Source: Sphingobacteriales bacterium (GTDB taxonomy: Bacteria; Bacteroidota; Bacteroidia; Chitinophagales; UBA2359). From it: a DNA stretch of 64,000 nt. Position numbers and translations under genes: made by a program. Each line of letters opens with the position of its first letter. Within the stretch, counting starts at the first letter, position 1. The stretch covers positions 496,001 to 560,000 of the forward strand of contig JADJJT010000003.1 in NCBI GenBank assembly GCA_016706405.1. Direction: 5' to 3'. Below are positions 26,664 through 36,703 of the stretch, in pieces. A model generated the notes under the pieces. It worked only from the letters and a program-made list of their open reading frames with translations. It was not told the DNA's origin and ran no database searches.

Positions 26664-26839
26664 TTGCCAATTTATTACAACAATCTGTTTCTTATCCGGA
26701 TAAATCCGGAAATGTTTTAAGCAAAAAATGCTGCCATCATCAATAAATAAGCATTCAATTTCTCTTAATTTTAGCTCCGCATCAAATTATTCTTCCCTTC
26801 TCATCTCGTCAAGTATAAATTTTATATAAATACACAAAA

Positions 26840-28054
26840 ATGGACATCTGCAATTACGAAATTAGCCAACAAATAGCCCTGCCAAACCACGAAGGACTAA
26901 AACAAATTGCCTATAAAATTTTTAATGGTCAACGACTTACGCCAAACGAAGGTTTATTGCTGTATGAGCAAGGCGAACTGGGGTTTGTTGGCGCTTTGGC
27001 AAATTTTGTGCGCGAGCAAAAGCATGGCAATACAACTTATTTTAACCGGAATTTTCACATCGAGCCTACCAATTTATGTGTTTATTCTTGCAAATTTTGT
27101 TCGTATTCGCGGCTAATAAAGCAACGCGAACAAGGTTGGGCCATGACTGAAGATGAAATGCTTGAAATCGTAAAGAAATATGACGGCAAACCCGTTACCG
27201 AAGTGCATATTGTAGGTGGGGTGTTGCCACAAATGAATATGGCATTTTTTAGCTCCTTACTGCAAAAAATTAAAAAACACCGCCCCAGCTTACACATAAA
27301 AGGCTATACCGCAGTTGAACTTTTTTACATGTTTAAAAAGGCCAAACTTAGCTACCGCGAAGGCTTAGAACAATTACGCGATGCCGGATTAGACTCAATA
27401 CCCGGAGGCGGTGCCGAAATTTTTGACGAGGACATTCGCAACACTATTTGCGCCGATAAATGTGATGCGCAACAATGGTTAGACATTCATGAAACAGCCC
27501 ATAGTTTAGGTATGCACAGCAATTGCACTATTTTATATGGTCATATCGAGTCGTTTGCCCACCGTATTGACCACATGGAACGGTTGCGGCAGTTACAAGA
27601 CCGTACCGGTGGATTTAATTGTTTTATTCCGCTTAAATTTAGACACGACAACAACGAAATGTCGCACCTGCCCGAAGTATCCGTTATTGAAGACTTGCGA
27701 AATTATGCCATATCGCGTTTATACTTAGATAATATTCCCCACTTAAAAGCATATTGGCCTATGATTGGCCGAACAACTGCTCAATTGTCGTTAGCCTTTG
27801 GCGTAAATGACCTCGATGGAACAATTGACGATACGACAAAAATTTATAGCATGGCTGGCGCCGAAGAACAAAATCCGGCATTAAATACCCAACAAATTGT
27901 AAATTTAATACGCGATGTTGGGCGGCATCCGGTTGAACGAGACACCCTCTATAACATCTTGCACGATTACCAAAACGAAGCATTTACCGATGATAGCTTG
28001 CCATCTGACAGCAAAAAGTCTTTTATTGATTTGCCTCTACTATCAAAAAATTAA
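26840..28054 (+). CDS. mqnE: Aminofutalosine synthase (radical SAM)
   Basis: MqnE uses a radical SAM cluster to add an adenosyl radical to 3-[(1-carboxyvinyl)oxy]benzoate, forming aminodeoxyfutalosine in the futalosine menaquinone pathway. The 404-residue protein has CVYSCKFC with cysteines at 80, 84 and 87 for the 4Fe-4S cluster, preceded by NFHIEPTN. VTEVHIVGGVLP and GLDSIPGGGAEIF near the middle are characteristic; the latter separates it from cyclic dehypoxanthinyl futalosine synthase (MqnC). mqnD is 17 kb away in this window, so the pathway genes are dispersed. Confidence 0.92.
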   Translation: MDICNYEISQQIALPNHEGLKQIAYKIFNGQRLTPNEGLLLYEQGELGFVGALANFVREQKHGNTTYFNRNFHIEPTNLCVYSCKFCSYSRLIKQREQGWAMTEDEMLEIVKKYDGKPVTEVHIVGGVLPQMNMAFFSSLLQKIKKHRPSLHIKGYTAVELFYMFKKAKLSYREGLEQLRDAGLDSIPGGGAEIFDEDIRNTICADKCDAQQWLDIHETAHSLGMHSNCTILYGHIESFAHRIDHMERLRQLQDRTGGFNCFIPLKFRHDNNEMSHLPEVSVIEDLRNYAISRLYLDNIPHLKAYWPMIGRTTAQLSLAFGVNDLDGTIDDTTKIYSMAGAEEQNPALNTQQIVNLIRDVGRHPVERDTLYNILHDYQNEAFTDDSLPSDSKKSFIDLPLLSKN

Positions 28055-28069
28055 AAAATATAAACGTTC

Positions 28070-28834
28070 ATGCCTTCTGTTGATAACAACTCGCCGCAAC
28101 AACAAGCGCAAAACACCGAACTCGAAAAAAACAAGCGCAAATTATATACTACAGTCGAATGGGATTTTCAAATTGGAGGCTATTTGTTTATTGTTGGTGC
28201 ATGTTTGCCCGCTATAGTCCTTTTGTTGCACGCTTTTGGTACTTATAAATTAGGAATAACAAGTATTATTATTTGCTGGTTTTTTATTGGCATGGTTGCC
28301 TTTCTGTTTATGGGTGTATTAGTGTCAAGCAAAGATAACAAAGCCAAATTAATTGATTTAGAAAGCCAAAACGATAAAAAATTATTAATACACCCTAACT
28401 CGCCACCATATCTTGCCGATATCAGTCAGTTAGTGATGGAAGGTTTGGGCTTTTTGCGCTCGCAATACTTAGATGTGCAGTTTAGACGTTTCCAACTTCA
28501 ATTTTTAACCCTTTTTATTGCCGGATTAGTAGCTATTGTTATTACGGTAAGTAGCGTTTATTTGTGGAAAACGACCCATATTGACAATATGTTAATTAGC
28601 CTGTTTTTGGCAACAGGTATTATTATGGCTATTCTTGCCGTTTTTTTGCAACGCTCGTACTTGGCCGAAAATAAAAAACTTAATTTATTGTTACTGCGAA
28701 TTGCCGATTTAACCGAAGTTTTAACAGCACTAAAAGTTATAGAAGCAATACCCAACGAGACCTCAAGACTTGAAAAAGCCCAAAACCTGTACGAATCTTT
28801 ACAAAAAAGATGGATTTTGAGCAAATTTATTTAA
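28070..28834 (+). CDS. Membrane protein of unknown function (four TM segments)
   Basis: A 254-residue protein with two pairs of hydrophobic helices (about residues 33-55, 60-82, 136-160 and 168-190) and a soluble, Leu-rich helical C-terminus (LNLLLLRIADLTEVLTALKVIEA). It starts 16 bp after mqnE and is probably co-transcribed. The second TM pair followed by this helical tail weakly recalls the TRADD-N-associated membrane domain, but that is a guess; no motif proves it. Confidence 0.65.
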   Translation: MPSVDNNSPQQQAQNTELEKNKRKLYTTVEWDFQIGGYLFIVGACLPAIVLLLHAFGTYKLGITSIIICWFFIGMVAFLFMGVLVSSKDNKAKLIDLESQNDKKLLIHPNSPPYLADISQLVMEGLGFLRSQYLDVQFRRFQLQFLTLFIAGLVAIVITVSSVYLWKTTHIDNMLISLFLATGIIMAILAVFLQRSYLAENKKLNLLLLRIADLTEVLTALKVIEAIPNETSRLEKAQNLYESLQKRWILSKFI

Positions 28835-28855
28835 TTAGCACTTAAATTATTTGCA

Positions 28856-28863
28856 TACCTTTG
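28856..28863 (+). promoter_or_regulatory. Bacteroidota -7 box (TACCTTTG)
   Basis: A consensus -7 box 128 bp before the YbjN-like gene, directly after the upstream membrane protein stop. A second, weaker candidate is not evident in the 157-bp gap. Confidence 0.45.
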
Positions 28864-28991
28864 CGTACCTATAATAATTATTGGTTTAGCCAACATCATA
28901 CCAGAAATACAATTCTTATTTTCTCCTTGTATTTTCCTTATTTAATCAATAATCATCTGTTTTACCAACTTAAATATATTTTTTTTAAACT

Positions 28992-29477
28992 ATGGTTACT
29001 TTCGAAAACACAATTGCCCTCATAGAATCAACCATTAAAAGCTTTGGAGTTGACCCTAATACCTGCAAAGGCGAAAAAGCCGGACAATACGACCTAAAGC
29101 GTGGCTCGGCCAGCGTTTGGCTTGATGTTTGGACTATTGACGGCCAAAACGACACCAAAAATTATTATGTGCAAGTAATTGCCCCTATTTTAGACCTTAG
29201 CACTGTCCAAAACCAACTCGGCCTATTTCAAGAGTTATTAGAGCTAAATCACCAATTATATGGTGTTGGCTTTAGCGTCTATAAAACCTGGGTATATTTG
29301 CGTGTTATTCGCGAAGCCGATGGCTTAGATTCAAATGAATTATCGGCTATGTTAAACCGTGTTGGTACTTACGCCGATGACTACGACGACCAGTTAAAAC
29401 AAAAGTACTGCACCACAACCCCTCCACCACCCAATACCGGATGGGCAACCCCCGGCGAAAAACCACCGGTAAGTTAA
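28992..29477 (+). CDS. YbjN/CesT-like small soluble protein
   Basis: A 161-residue protein of alternating helix and strand: an N-terminal helix (FENTIALIESTIKSFG), a strand pair around SASVWLDVWTIDG and YYVQVIAPIL, then LFQELLELNHQLYGVGFSVY and a C-terminal Pro-rich tail. This pattern, with NHxL and GxxFxxY, is the YbjN or type III secretion chaperone-like (CesT) fold, often adopted by small sensor or chaperone proteins. Function is unknown. It ends in a clear terminator. Confidence 0.5.
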   Translation: MVTFENTIALIESTIKSFGVDPNTCKGEKAGQYDLKRGSASVWLDVWTIDGQNDTKNYYVQVIAPILDLSTVQNQLGLFQELLELNHQLYGVGFSVYKTWVYLRVIREADGLDSNELSAMLNRVGTYADDYDDQLKQKYCTTTPPPPNTGWATPGEKPPVS

Positions 29478-29518
29478 GCTACTGCGTTTTATTAAAAAGA
29501 TTTATCTTTGTTTAGGTT

Positions 29519-29559
29519 ACAGCAACAAGTTTTTTTTAATACTTGTTGCTGTTTTTTTG
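29519..29559 (+). terminator. Rho-independent terminator after the YbjN-like gene
   Basis: A perfect 12-bp stem (ACAGCAACAAGT at 29519-29530 with ACTTGTTGCTGT at 29541-29552) is followed by seven T. It lies 42 bp after the stop codon and contains no TCCGGA motif. Confidence 0.85.
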
Positions 29560-29605
29560 TTTTAAAGCAATAGACCCCAAGGTCTATTTCTTGAGAAAAA
29601 AGTTG

Positions 29606-29650
29606 AAAAAAATATCCGGATAAGTTTTATTACCAAAACTTATCCGGATA
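29606..29650 (-). terminator. TCCGGAT-based terminator for the minus-strand T9SS gene
   Basis: A perfect 16-bp stem (29613-29628 with 29635-29650) contains TATCCGGATAAGTTTT and its complement, with a 6-nt loop. The A7 at 29606-29612 becomes a T-run on the minus strand, downstream of the gene whose stop is at 29724. Confidence 0.8.
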
Positions 29651-29723
29651 TAAAAAAGAAAATATTATTAGGCTAGCTGGTCAATATTACCATCAAGTTC
29701 CAAAAAAAAATCATTCGATTCAA

Positions 29724-30128
29724 TTAATGTGTAATCAATATTTTTTCGGTGCCATAAGCGTTAGGCGTTTTAAGTATAACCATATATAAACCAGCGGGCA
29801 AATTAGCAAGAGGCCAAATTATTTGTCCCATTTGTGCGTTATGTTGGGTTATAATTTGTTGTCCGGTTATTGTTTGCAATTCGGCAACAAACTGCCAAAC
29901 ATCAGCTGTTTTTGCTTGTATGGTCAAGTAGTTATCAGCAGGATTTGGTGTGATGGAAAACAAGTTTCTTATATTGCTATTGTGGGCATCGTTGTCTATG
30001 CCGGTACAGTCTTCAATGATAATATTCATCGTGGCCGAGCCGATACATCCCGACTGAGCTGCGGCAGTATTGCCACAAACAATTGCAAAAAAGCAAAAAA
30101 ACGGCAACATTAAAATAAACTTTTTCAT
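29724..30128 (-). CDS. Short secreted protein with T9SS type A sorting domain
   Basis: A 134-residue protein with a signal peptide (FILMLPFFCFFAIVCG), a short Cys-containing block (GCIGSATMNIIIEDC) and then, almost at once, a T9SS type A sorting domain: FSITPNPADNYLTIQ, WPLANLPAGLYMVILKT and terminal EKILITH. The sorting domain directs export through the type IX system. There is hardly any passenger domain. The Cys block matches the start of the next gene (CVGTATLNVTINNC), so the two look like paralogues, with this one internally deleted. Confidence 0.75.
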   Translation of the reverse strand: MKKFILMLPFFCFFAIVCGNTAAAQSGCIGSATMNIIIEDCTGIDNDAHNSNIRNLFSITPNPADNYLTIQAKTADVWQFVAELQTITGQQIITQHNAQMGQIIWPLANLPAGLYMVILKTPNAYGTEKILITH

Positions 30129-30209
30129 TGATGATGCGGGCAGATGGTTATTTAAAAAATAATTTAGCTAATTAGACAAGAATTAAAAGCAAGATTAGTT
30201 CCTACCAAT

Positions 30210-31016
30210 TTAGTAGCGAATAGGTTTAACGCCAATTTTACTTGAATTGGGTTTGTACAAATTAAAGTCGGCAACGGTAACGTTTTTGTCAAGGTTAAAA
30301 TCGGCTTTAAAATAATTATTAATGCCCGATGATTCAGTTGCATAGCCATTAAAGTCGGCAACGGTAATAGTGCCATTGGCATCGTAATCGCCGGCCAACA
30401 TACAGTATTCAGAGCCTAATAATTTAAGCTGCGCTGAACCGCCCATTACATTATTTGCAATACTTAGGTCAACTGTAGTTGCGTTGGGTAAGGCTACCGG
30501 ATTGGCGCTTACAATAGCCAAGTGATTGCGGTGGCGAACTGCCACACTAAGGGTTTGCCCGGTAAATGCGCCGTCAAAAAGTACCCCGTCAATAGCATTA
30601 TTTGTTGTCCAGGTGGGGTCAACAATTTTACCGTTAGATAATAACAAAGCTGCTTTGCGGCCTTGAACCGTAAAATTGTCGTTATTAACAATATTCATTA
30701 GTTCTACTAAAACCCAATCAATAACAGTTGTCGGAAGTGTACCAGTATAACTTTCGGTGCCTGCATAATTCCAAGGTGCCGTATTATAGGGCTGGGTGGT
30801 AGGTATTAATGGCTGAAAGTTTAAACCAGTTTGCATTTGATTGCTACCGGTATTAAACGGGCCTTCTAAAAAGGCGGTAACTTTAACCAAAGTGTTACAG
30901 TTATTAATGGTTACGTTTAAAGTAGCTGTTCCAACACAGGTTTGCGCTTGCATCTGGTTGTTAGTAGTTAATAATGTGGTCAAAAACAAGCTTAAAAGGG
31001 TAAGTATTTGTTTCAT
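30210..31016 (-). CDS. Secreted protein with dockerin-like EF-hand repeats
   Basis: A 268-residue protein with a signal peptide (LTLLSLFLTTLLTTNN), a Cys-bracketed block (CVGTATLNVTINNC), and a beta-rich middle (VDWVLVELMN, ALLLSNGKIVD). The C-terminal 60 residues hold two calcium-binding-type repeats, DYDANGTITVADFNGY and DFNLDKNVTVADFNLY, resembling type I dockerin or EF-hand-like loops (Asp at positions 1, 3, 5 and 12-type ligands). The DNA of both repeats shares the string AAAGTCGGCAACGGTAA. Such tails occur in extracellular Bacteroidota proteins with metallophos-like or PKD-type neighbours. No T9SS domain is present. Confidence 0.7.
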   Translation of the reverse strand: MKQILTLLSLFLTTLLTTNNQMQAQTCVGTATLNVTINNCNTLVKVTAFLEGPFNTGSNQMQTGLNFQPLIPTTQPYNTAPWNYAGTESYTGTLPTTVIDWVLVELMNIVNNDNFTVQGRKAALLLSNGKIVDPTWTTNNAIDGVLFDGAFTGQTLSVAVRHRNHLAIVSANPVALPNATTVDLSIANNVMGGSAQLKLLGSEYCMLAGDYDANGTITVADFNGYATESSGINNYFKADFNLDKNVTVADFNLYKPNSSKIGVKPIRY

Positions 31017-31173
31017 GAGTATTGATTTTATAATGCTGCTACAAATTAATTAATTAATTGTTATGGTAAGGGAAAAATGTGCTTATACAAGCAAATTAAA
31101 GTTTGAAAAAGGATATCGAAAAGTAAAAGTACAGCTAATTGTTGAGATAAAACAAGTTTTTTGAAAAAAATAT

Positions 31174-32118
31174 TTATAAAACGGGCTTTATGGTATAACC
31201 TGCTTTTTGTAACAGATTTAAAACGCCATTTTCACCGCCTAAATGTGCCGCACCTACGGCAAAAAAACTTGGTTTTTGTTTGGTATAATTTTTTATTTTA
31301 TCTATCCAGTTTTTATTTCGGTTGCCCATTAAAAGATCTTCGTATTTTCCGAACTTGGTATCGGTATTCATAACGGCGGCAGCGGCATTTACATTTTTTT
31401 CGGTATAAATTTTCATAATGGTTTCAAATTCGGTCATTGATTTGTCGCCATCTTTAATAGCTTCCAACAAATAGTTAGCTTGTTCGGTATAAGGTATTTT
31501 ATCAAAAATAGCAAATTGTTCCTCTATAGTTTCGAGGCCCAGTACTTCTTTTTGTTTTTCTTTGGCCAACTGAACAAGTTCCATCTCAACAGATTTTGTT
31601 GGTTTGTTTGTTTTTTCATCTTGCAATAATATAGTTTGTAATAACATGGGTTTCCACGATTTAAACATGGCAATGTCCATTTCGAGTTTGTTTTTAAAAA
31701 AACTATCAACAAGCGCAAAATCGGCAGCACTAAGTAACTGATCTATTGTGGTATCGTTTTTCATTTGCGAACCAATCATGGTGGCAAATATTAAGCCGGG
31801 GTCATCCATATCAACCTCTAAAATCAATTGTTTACTTGCCTTAAATTTAGCCTCAAATTGTGCTGGCCAAGCAAAATGCTCTGCCCAAACCAAATGAATA
31901 GTTCCCATTAAATACGATGGCTTTTTAAGTTTTTTGCCCGATATTTCCCAAAGCCAAGTGCGTGCGCTCGTGTCAATAGCTGTTGTATAGGTTTTAGGTG
32001 TTTGGACTGCTGTTACATTTTGTGCTTCGGCAGTTGTTAAAATAATTAATCCGGAAATTAACCACCAAAAAACTAAACAAAACAAAGAAAAAACGTGTTC
32101 TAATAATAGTCTAATCAT
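31174..32118 (-). CDS. TraB/GumN family protein
   Basis: A 314-residue protein with a signal peptide or N-terminal anchor (LFCLVFWWLISGLIILTTAEA) and the TraB/GumN domain: WLWEISGKKLKKPSYLMGTIHLVWAEHF near residue 60, an extended helical middle, and FFAVGAAHLGGENGVLNLLQKAGYTI at the end. GTIH and GAAHL carry the two conserved motifs, each with His, that form the proposed metal or catalytic site of this EreA/ChaN-like fold. The physiological substrate is unknown. Confidence 0.88.
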   Translation of the reverse strand: MIRLLLEHVFSLFCLVFWWLISGLIILTTAEAQNVTAVQTPKTYTTAIDTSARTWLWEISGKKLKKPSYLMGTIHLVWAEHFAWPAQFEAKFKASKQLILEVDMDDPGLIFATMIGSQMKNDTTIDQLLSAADFALVDSFFKNKLEMDIAMFKSWKPMLLQTILLQDEKTNKPTKSVEMELVQLAKEKQKEVLGLETIEEQFAIFDKIPYTEQANYLLEAIKDGDKSMTEFETIMKIYTEKNVNAAAAVMNTDTKFGKYEDLLMGNRNKNWIDKIKNYTKQKPSFFAVGAAHLGGENGVLNLLQKAGYTIKPVL

Positions 32119-32462
32119 AATAAAATTTAATCATACTGTTGTTTTAAATAAAAAAAGTTACCAACAGCAACAAAAGTACAACGATTTTAGTTTTCCGGCA
32201 TTCATATAAATAGGAACTATAAATCATTTAATTTTGTTAGGCTTAGAAACACAAATACCTTTATCATTTTTTCCGGAATATTTTTGCTTAATCATACTTT
32301 ATCCGGATTTTTTTAAGCAAAATTTCGTTACTTTTATGGCATCTTTACATCTACATTATCAATAACGCAAAAAGTAACAAAACATCATTGTTTTAAACGA
32401 ATTAGACACATAATTTTTCAAACAATATATATTTTTATAACAAAACAAAAAAATTATCAATT
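32119..32462. other. Intergenic region between divergent genes
   Basis: 344 A/T-rich bp with TCCGGA near 32273 and 32302. A weak TTACTTTTATGG box lies near 32330. No open frame or RNA structure is convincing. Confidence 0.35.
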
Positions 32463-32798
32463 ATGGTAGATTTTCCCACCCCCAACAACGAAAACGAAAT
32501 TGAAAAGGAAACCGAGCAACAAGACGGCGGTTGGCTCGACTCAATTAAAGAAACTATTGGCAACGTTACCGAAAAACTTGAAGACGTTGTTGAAAACGTA
32601 AAGGACAAAGTTGAAGAGCAGTACACTAACCTAAAAGAAAACGAAACCGTTCGTGGTATTTTAGAAAAAGGCGAAGCCTTGTACGACAAAGTTGAAGACA
32701 AGGTTGAAGACATGGTTGACGTAGCTAAAGAAAAATTAGCCAGCGTAAAAGAAAAAGCACAAGACCTGCTAAACAAAGATGACGAAAACAAAGCATAA
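32463..32798 (+). CDS. Small acidic amphipathic-helix protein (YtxH/LEA-like)
   Basis: A 111-residue protein rich in Glu, Lys, Asp and Val with no signal or TM segment. Repeats of about 11 residues (KLEDVVENVKDKVEE; DKVEDKVEDMVDVAKEKLASVKEKA) suggest a continuous amphipathic helix like YtxH, group 3 LEA or apolipoprotein-like proteins. Such proteins are typically stress related. It is a single-gene unit ending in a clear terminator. Confidence 0.7.
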   Translation: MVDFPTPNNENEIEKETEQQDGGWLDSIKETIGNVTEKLEDVVENVKDKVEEQYTNLKENETVRGILEKGEALYDKVEDKVEDMVDVAKEKLASVKEKAQDLLNKDDENKA

Positions 32799-32870
32799 CT
32801 AAATTGTTTTGTAATTGTTTGATTTGTAGAAATTATCTATTGTAAGCACTGCTTTTACAATTCAAAAACT

Positions 32871-32910
32871 GCACACTTGCCAAATTTTTTAAGGCAAGTG
32901 TGCTTTTTTT
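32871..32910 (+). terminator. Rho-independent terminator
   Basis: A perfect 11-bp stem (GCACACTTGCC at 32871-32881 with GGCAAGTGTGC at 32893-32903) is followed by seven T. It lies 73 bp after the small acidic protein gene. Confidence 0.88.
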
Positions 32911-33023
32911 ATGTTTGGCATTTTACAAACCCATATTTGATGCGTATTTTGCGGTCAAAATTTTTTTATTTTGTGTCTTCCTCACTTTTTTATTAGTGTT
33001 ATATTAGAGTTGTTTGTAAGCAA

Positions 33024-34190
33024 ATGATAGTTTCTCAAGCCCAGGCAAAACGCCCATTAATTGCCGTTAACGCTCGGTTTTTATTGCACAATAAATTAGA
33101 AGGTATTGGCAGGTTTACACACGAGACCCTAAAAATTATAACTCAAGCAAACCCACATATTGATTTTGCTTTTTTATTTGACCGGGCATACCACCCCCAG
33201 TTCATTTATGGCAAAAACGTAATACCTCATGTCTTGTATCCGCCGGCAAGGCATCCGGTACTATGGTACACTTGGTTCGAGTGGCGCGTACCCTACCTGC
33301 TTAAAAAATTAAAACCCCAACTATTTTTTTCTCCCGACGGGTATTGCTCGCTCCGCAGTAAAACGCCAACTTATATGGTTGTACACGACCTTGCTTTTGA
33401 ACACCTCCCGCAGCAAGTACCACCTTTGGTAGCAAAATATTACCGTTATTTTAGCCCTAAATTTGCAACCCACGCCCAACATATTGCCACCGTTAGCCAA
33501 TTTACTAAACTTGATTTAGTAACGAAATACCAAATTCCCGAACAAAAAATTAGTGTTGTCGGAAACGGTATCAACACTTTATTCAAACCTATTCCCAAAG
33601 CGCAACAACAGCAAATACGACTGCAATACACCAACCAAAAACCCTATTTTTTATTTGTTGGCGCCTTGCACCCGCGCAAAAATATTGGCAATATTTTATT
33701 AGCATTCGATGCTTTTTGTAAACAATTAGGGCAGGCACCGGCAAAATTGGTTATTGCTGGGCGTCAGGCATGGCAAACACAAGATATAACCCAAATTTAT
33801 CAACAACTTACCTACAAAGACGAAGTGGTTTTTACCGGACACCTCCAAACCGAACAGTTAGCCGATATTGCCGCCTCGGCAATGGCATTGGTTTACACCT
33901 CATTTTTTGAGGGGTTTGGGGTGCCAATTATTGAGGCAATGGCTTGCGGCACACCCGTAATAATCTCGTCAAGAAGCGCCATGCCCGAAGTTGCCGGAAA
34001 TGCAGCATTAATCGTCCAAAATCCAAATGATTACAACGAAATTAAACAAGCTATGATCCAAATTTTCCAACAACCTAATTTGGCTAATCATTTAACCATA
34101 TTAGGTTTTGAAAACGCAAAACGATACAGTTGGCAAAAAACGGCAAATTTATTGTGGGCCGACATGGAAAATCTAATCAACAAAACATAA
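33024..34190 (+). CDS. GT-B glycosyltransferase (GT4-like)
   Basis: A 388-residue cytoplasmic enzyme that transfers a sugar from a nucleotide donor. The N-terminal acceptor-binding half starts LIAVNARFLLHNKLEGIGRFTHET; the C-terminal donor half begins YFLFVGALHPRKNIGNILLAF and carries the GT4 signature FFEGFGVPIIEAMACGTPVI (E-x7-E). It resembles mannosyl- and rhamnosyltransferases of surface polysaccharide assembly. No polysaccharide cluster is adjacent. It converges with the FemAB-like gene. Confidence 0.9.
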   Translation: MIVSQAQAKRPLIAVNARFLLHNKLEGIGRFTHETLKIITQANPHIDFAFLFDRAYHPQFIYGKNVIPHVLYPPARHPVLWYTWFEWRVPYLLKKLKPQLFFSPDGYCSLRSKTPTYMVVHDLAFEHLPQQVPPLVAKYYRYFSPKFATHAQHIATVSQFTKLDLVTKYQIPEQKISVVGNGINTLFKPIPKAQQQQIRLQYTNQKPYFLFVGALHPRKNIGNILLAFDAFCKQLGQAPAKLVIAGRQAWQTQDITQIYQQLTYKDEVVFTGHLQTEQLADIAASAMALVYTSFFEGFGVPIIEAMACGTPVIISSRSAMPEVAGNAALIVQNPNDYNEIKQAMIQIFQQPNLANHLTILGFENAKRYSWQKTANLLWADMENLINKT

Positions 34191-34205
34191 ACAACCAATA
34201 AGTTT

Positions 34206-35195
34206 TCATTTTTTTAGCCAGCGCAAAAAATAAGGCAAATTATTGTAGCGCCAATGTGCATAATTAACCGTATTTGCACCAAAATTGGCAAAAAAACGGG
34301 CAATGCCGGGCTGCATCGAGCCTTCAAAATCAAGGCTTAGCAAAGGCTGCCCAGCATATATTTGTATAATTTTATTCACTAATGCATACAAAGCCCCAGA
34401 CTGCCGTGCATAAGGCAAAGCAGCAGGCAACCAATACACTAACCTGTTACAGCCAAGTAAAAACACCACCGAAGCACAAATTTCAGAACTATTTTCAGGG
34501 TCGGGTATGCCCCAAACATGTACCGCCTTGTTTTGTTGGGCTGCCTTTGATATTGCTAACAACCGTGTTATTGCAAATTGGTTGTTTACGTGGGGTAATT
34601 TAGGCAAAACAACCTGCTGATATAGTTTTGTGGCCTGTTGCAAACTTATTGGTTGTGGCTGCGGTAAACCCGATACCGTAAACCGGCGCAACATTCGTTT
34701 AGTTTGGCCTGAAAAGTTTCGGCTAATAACCTCGTAAGAGGCCTGTAACGGCAACAAACTATTTATCCGGATATTTAGTTCTGTTTTTGGCTCATTCTCC
34801 TTGTAGTCTATCGCAGCAAAATGACCTTCATTTAACATAATATCGGCAAATTTTACCTGCTGCCCCACCCTTTGTAAAAATTGGTAACTTAGCTGATTTA
34901 CAGCAGCAGCCGATAAATCAGGACTAAAAAAAGCACCTAACTGTTGCACAAAATCGGGCTGATAAACATAGGAAATGCCCATTTTTTTCCGGATAGGAAG
35001 CGGCATAACTGCTTGATAGTTGCCGGCAACTAAACCAGCCCATTGTTGGTTATCACTATTTTTTCCGGATTTTAAAGCACAAGCGGCATCTAAAAACCAA
35101 GATAAACCATATATTTGTGCATTTTTGGCTTCAACTACAGCCTTATCCCACAAATAGGTATCAATTTCAGGACGCGGTAAAAACACAATTTCCAT
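34206..35195 (-). CDS. FemAB/GNAT-like protein, function unknown
   Basis: A 329-residue soluble protein with the layout of a FemAB-type double GNAT fold: N-terminal YLWDKAVVEAKNAQIYGLSWFLDA, a mid section with SYEVISRNFSGQTKRMLRR, and CASVVFLLGCNRLVYWLPAALPYARQSGALYALVNKIIQ near the C-terminus. The last two blocks follow the acceptor and CoA-binding-like strands of GNAT enzymes. Relatives are common but uncharacterised in Bacteroidota. A TAAATTTG box only about 11 bp before the ATG (complement at 35206-35213) would give a very short leader. Confidence 0.55.
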   Translation of the reverse strand: MEIVFLPRPEIDTYLWDKAVVEAKNAQIYGLSWFLDAACALKSGKNSDNQQWAGLVAGNYQAVMPLPIRKKMGISYVYQPDFVQQLGAFFSPDLSAAAVNQLSYQFLQRVGQQVKFADIMLNEGHFAAIDYKENEPKTELNIRINSLLPLQASYEVISRNFSGQTKRMLRRFTVSGLPQPQPISLQQATKLYQQVVLPKLPHVNNQFAITRLLAISKAAQQNKAVHVWGIPDPENSSEICASVVFLLGCNRLVYWLPAALPYARQSGALYALVNKIIQIYAGQPLLSLDFEGSMQPGIARFFANFGANTVNYAHWRYNNLPYFLRWLKK

Positions 35196-35205
35196 AACCC
35201 AAGGT

Positions 35206-35213
35206 CAAATTTA
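35206..35213 (-). promoter_or_regulatory. Candidate -7 box close to the FemAB-like start
   Basis: Read on the minus strand this is TAAATTTG, matching TAnnTTTG. Transcription would start within a few bases of the start codon at 35195, giving an almost leaderless mRNA. Confidence 0.35.
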
Positions 35214-35359
35214 GGTTGTTTTACCCAAACACGTGAAAAAAATTTTACTATCCGGAACCTTCACAGCTGTTTTAACGTTTTAGTTGAAATATTAATTATA
35301 TCCCATAATTCATAACCCCAGTTTTAAACAAATTTAATCAAAACAATATAACTTAAATT

Positions 35360-36055
<696 letters not shown>

Positions 36056-36187
36056 CCTCCTTAGCTTTCTTATTTATTAACATATTTCCGGATATAGTTG
36101 TGTAGTGCTCGCTATCAAACTGTATCCAGATTTTTTGTGCTTAACAGAGCTTCAATTTAATACAATGCTTAAAATTTTTACCATCCT

Positions 36188-36703
36188 TTATGGCTGCCCA
36201 TAATATTTTTGGTAGGTATTTTTGCCAAAGGTGTTGGCTGCACTAATTTGCGGTGCGCTTCCAAATTTATACATCACTAAATCGCCGTTAATTTGCCGCA
36301 CTTTTACAATTTGTGTTTGGTTGTTAGGCAGCTCAAAAACCAAGTACTTTTTAATTGTTACAATGGTAGGCAATTCCAAAGAATCTGCTAACAACATTAC
36401 TTTCTCTTTATGCACAAACATTTCGCGCATAATATTATGGGCTTGGTTGTGGCCAATTTGCTTTTCTAACTGGGCTATATCGGCGCTGTCGGGTTGTAAA
36501 AATACCAAACAAGTTTTGTTTATAAAAAGTGTTGAATCGTTTGAGTTGGCTGCAATCAATTCAGTTGGCGTAGTGGTGGCAATAGCAGTGTTTGTATTTT
36601 TATCCGGATTATTATTATTGTTGTTGCCCACATTTTGGCAGGCCAGCAGCAAACAAGATCCGGAAATAATTAAGATAAATAAAAAATAGGAAGAATTCAT
36701 CAT
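36188..36703 (-). CDS. Putative lipoprotein, function unknown
   Basis: A 171-residue protein with a signal sequence ending in a lipobox-like LLLAC at about residue 22, then an Asn-rich linker. The body contains TCLVFLQPDSADIAQLEKQIG, a helical segment, and YLVFELPNNQTQIVKVRQINGDLVMYKFG, a plausible beta-sandwich tail. No family is recognised. Confidence 0.6.
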   Translation of the reverse strand: MMNSSYFLFILIISGSCLLLACQNVGNNNNNNPDKNTNTAIATTTPTELIAANSNDSTLFINKTCLVFLQPDSADIAQLEKQIGHNQAHNIMREMFVHKEKVMLLADSLELPTIVTIKKYLVFELPNNQTQIVKVRQINGDLVMYKFGSAPQISAANTFGKNTYQKYYGQP

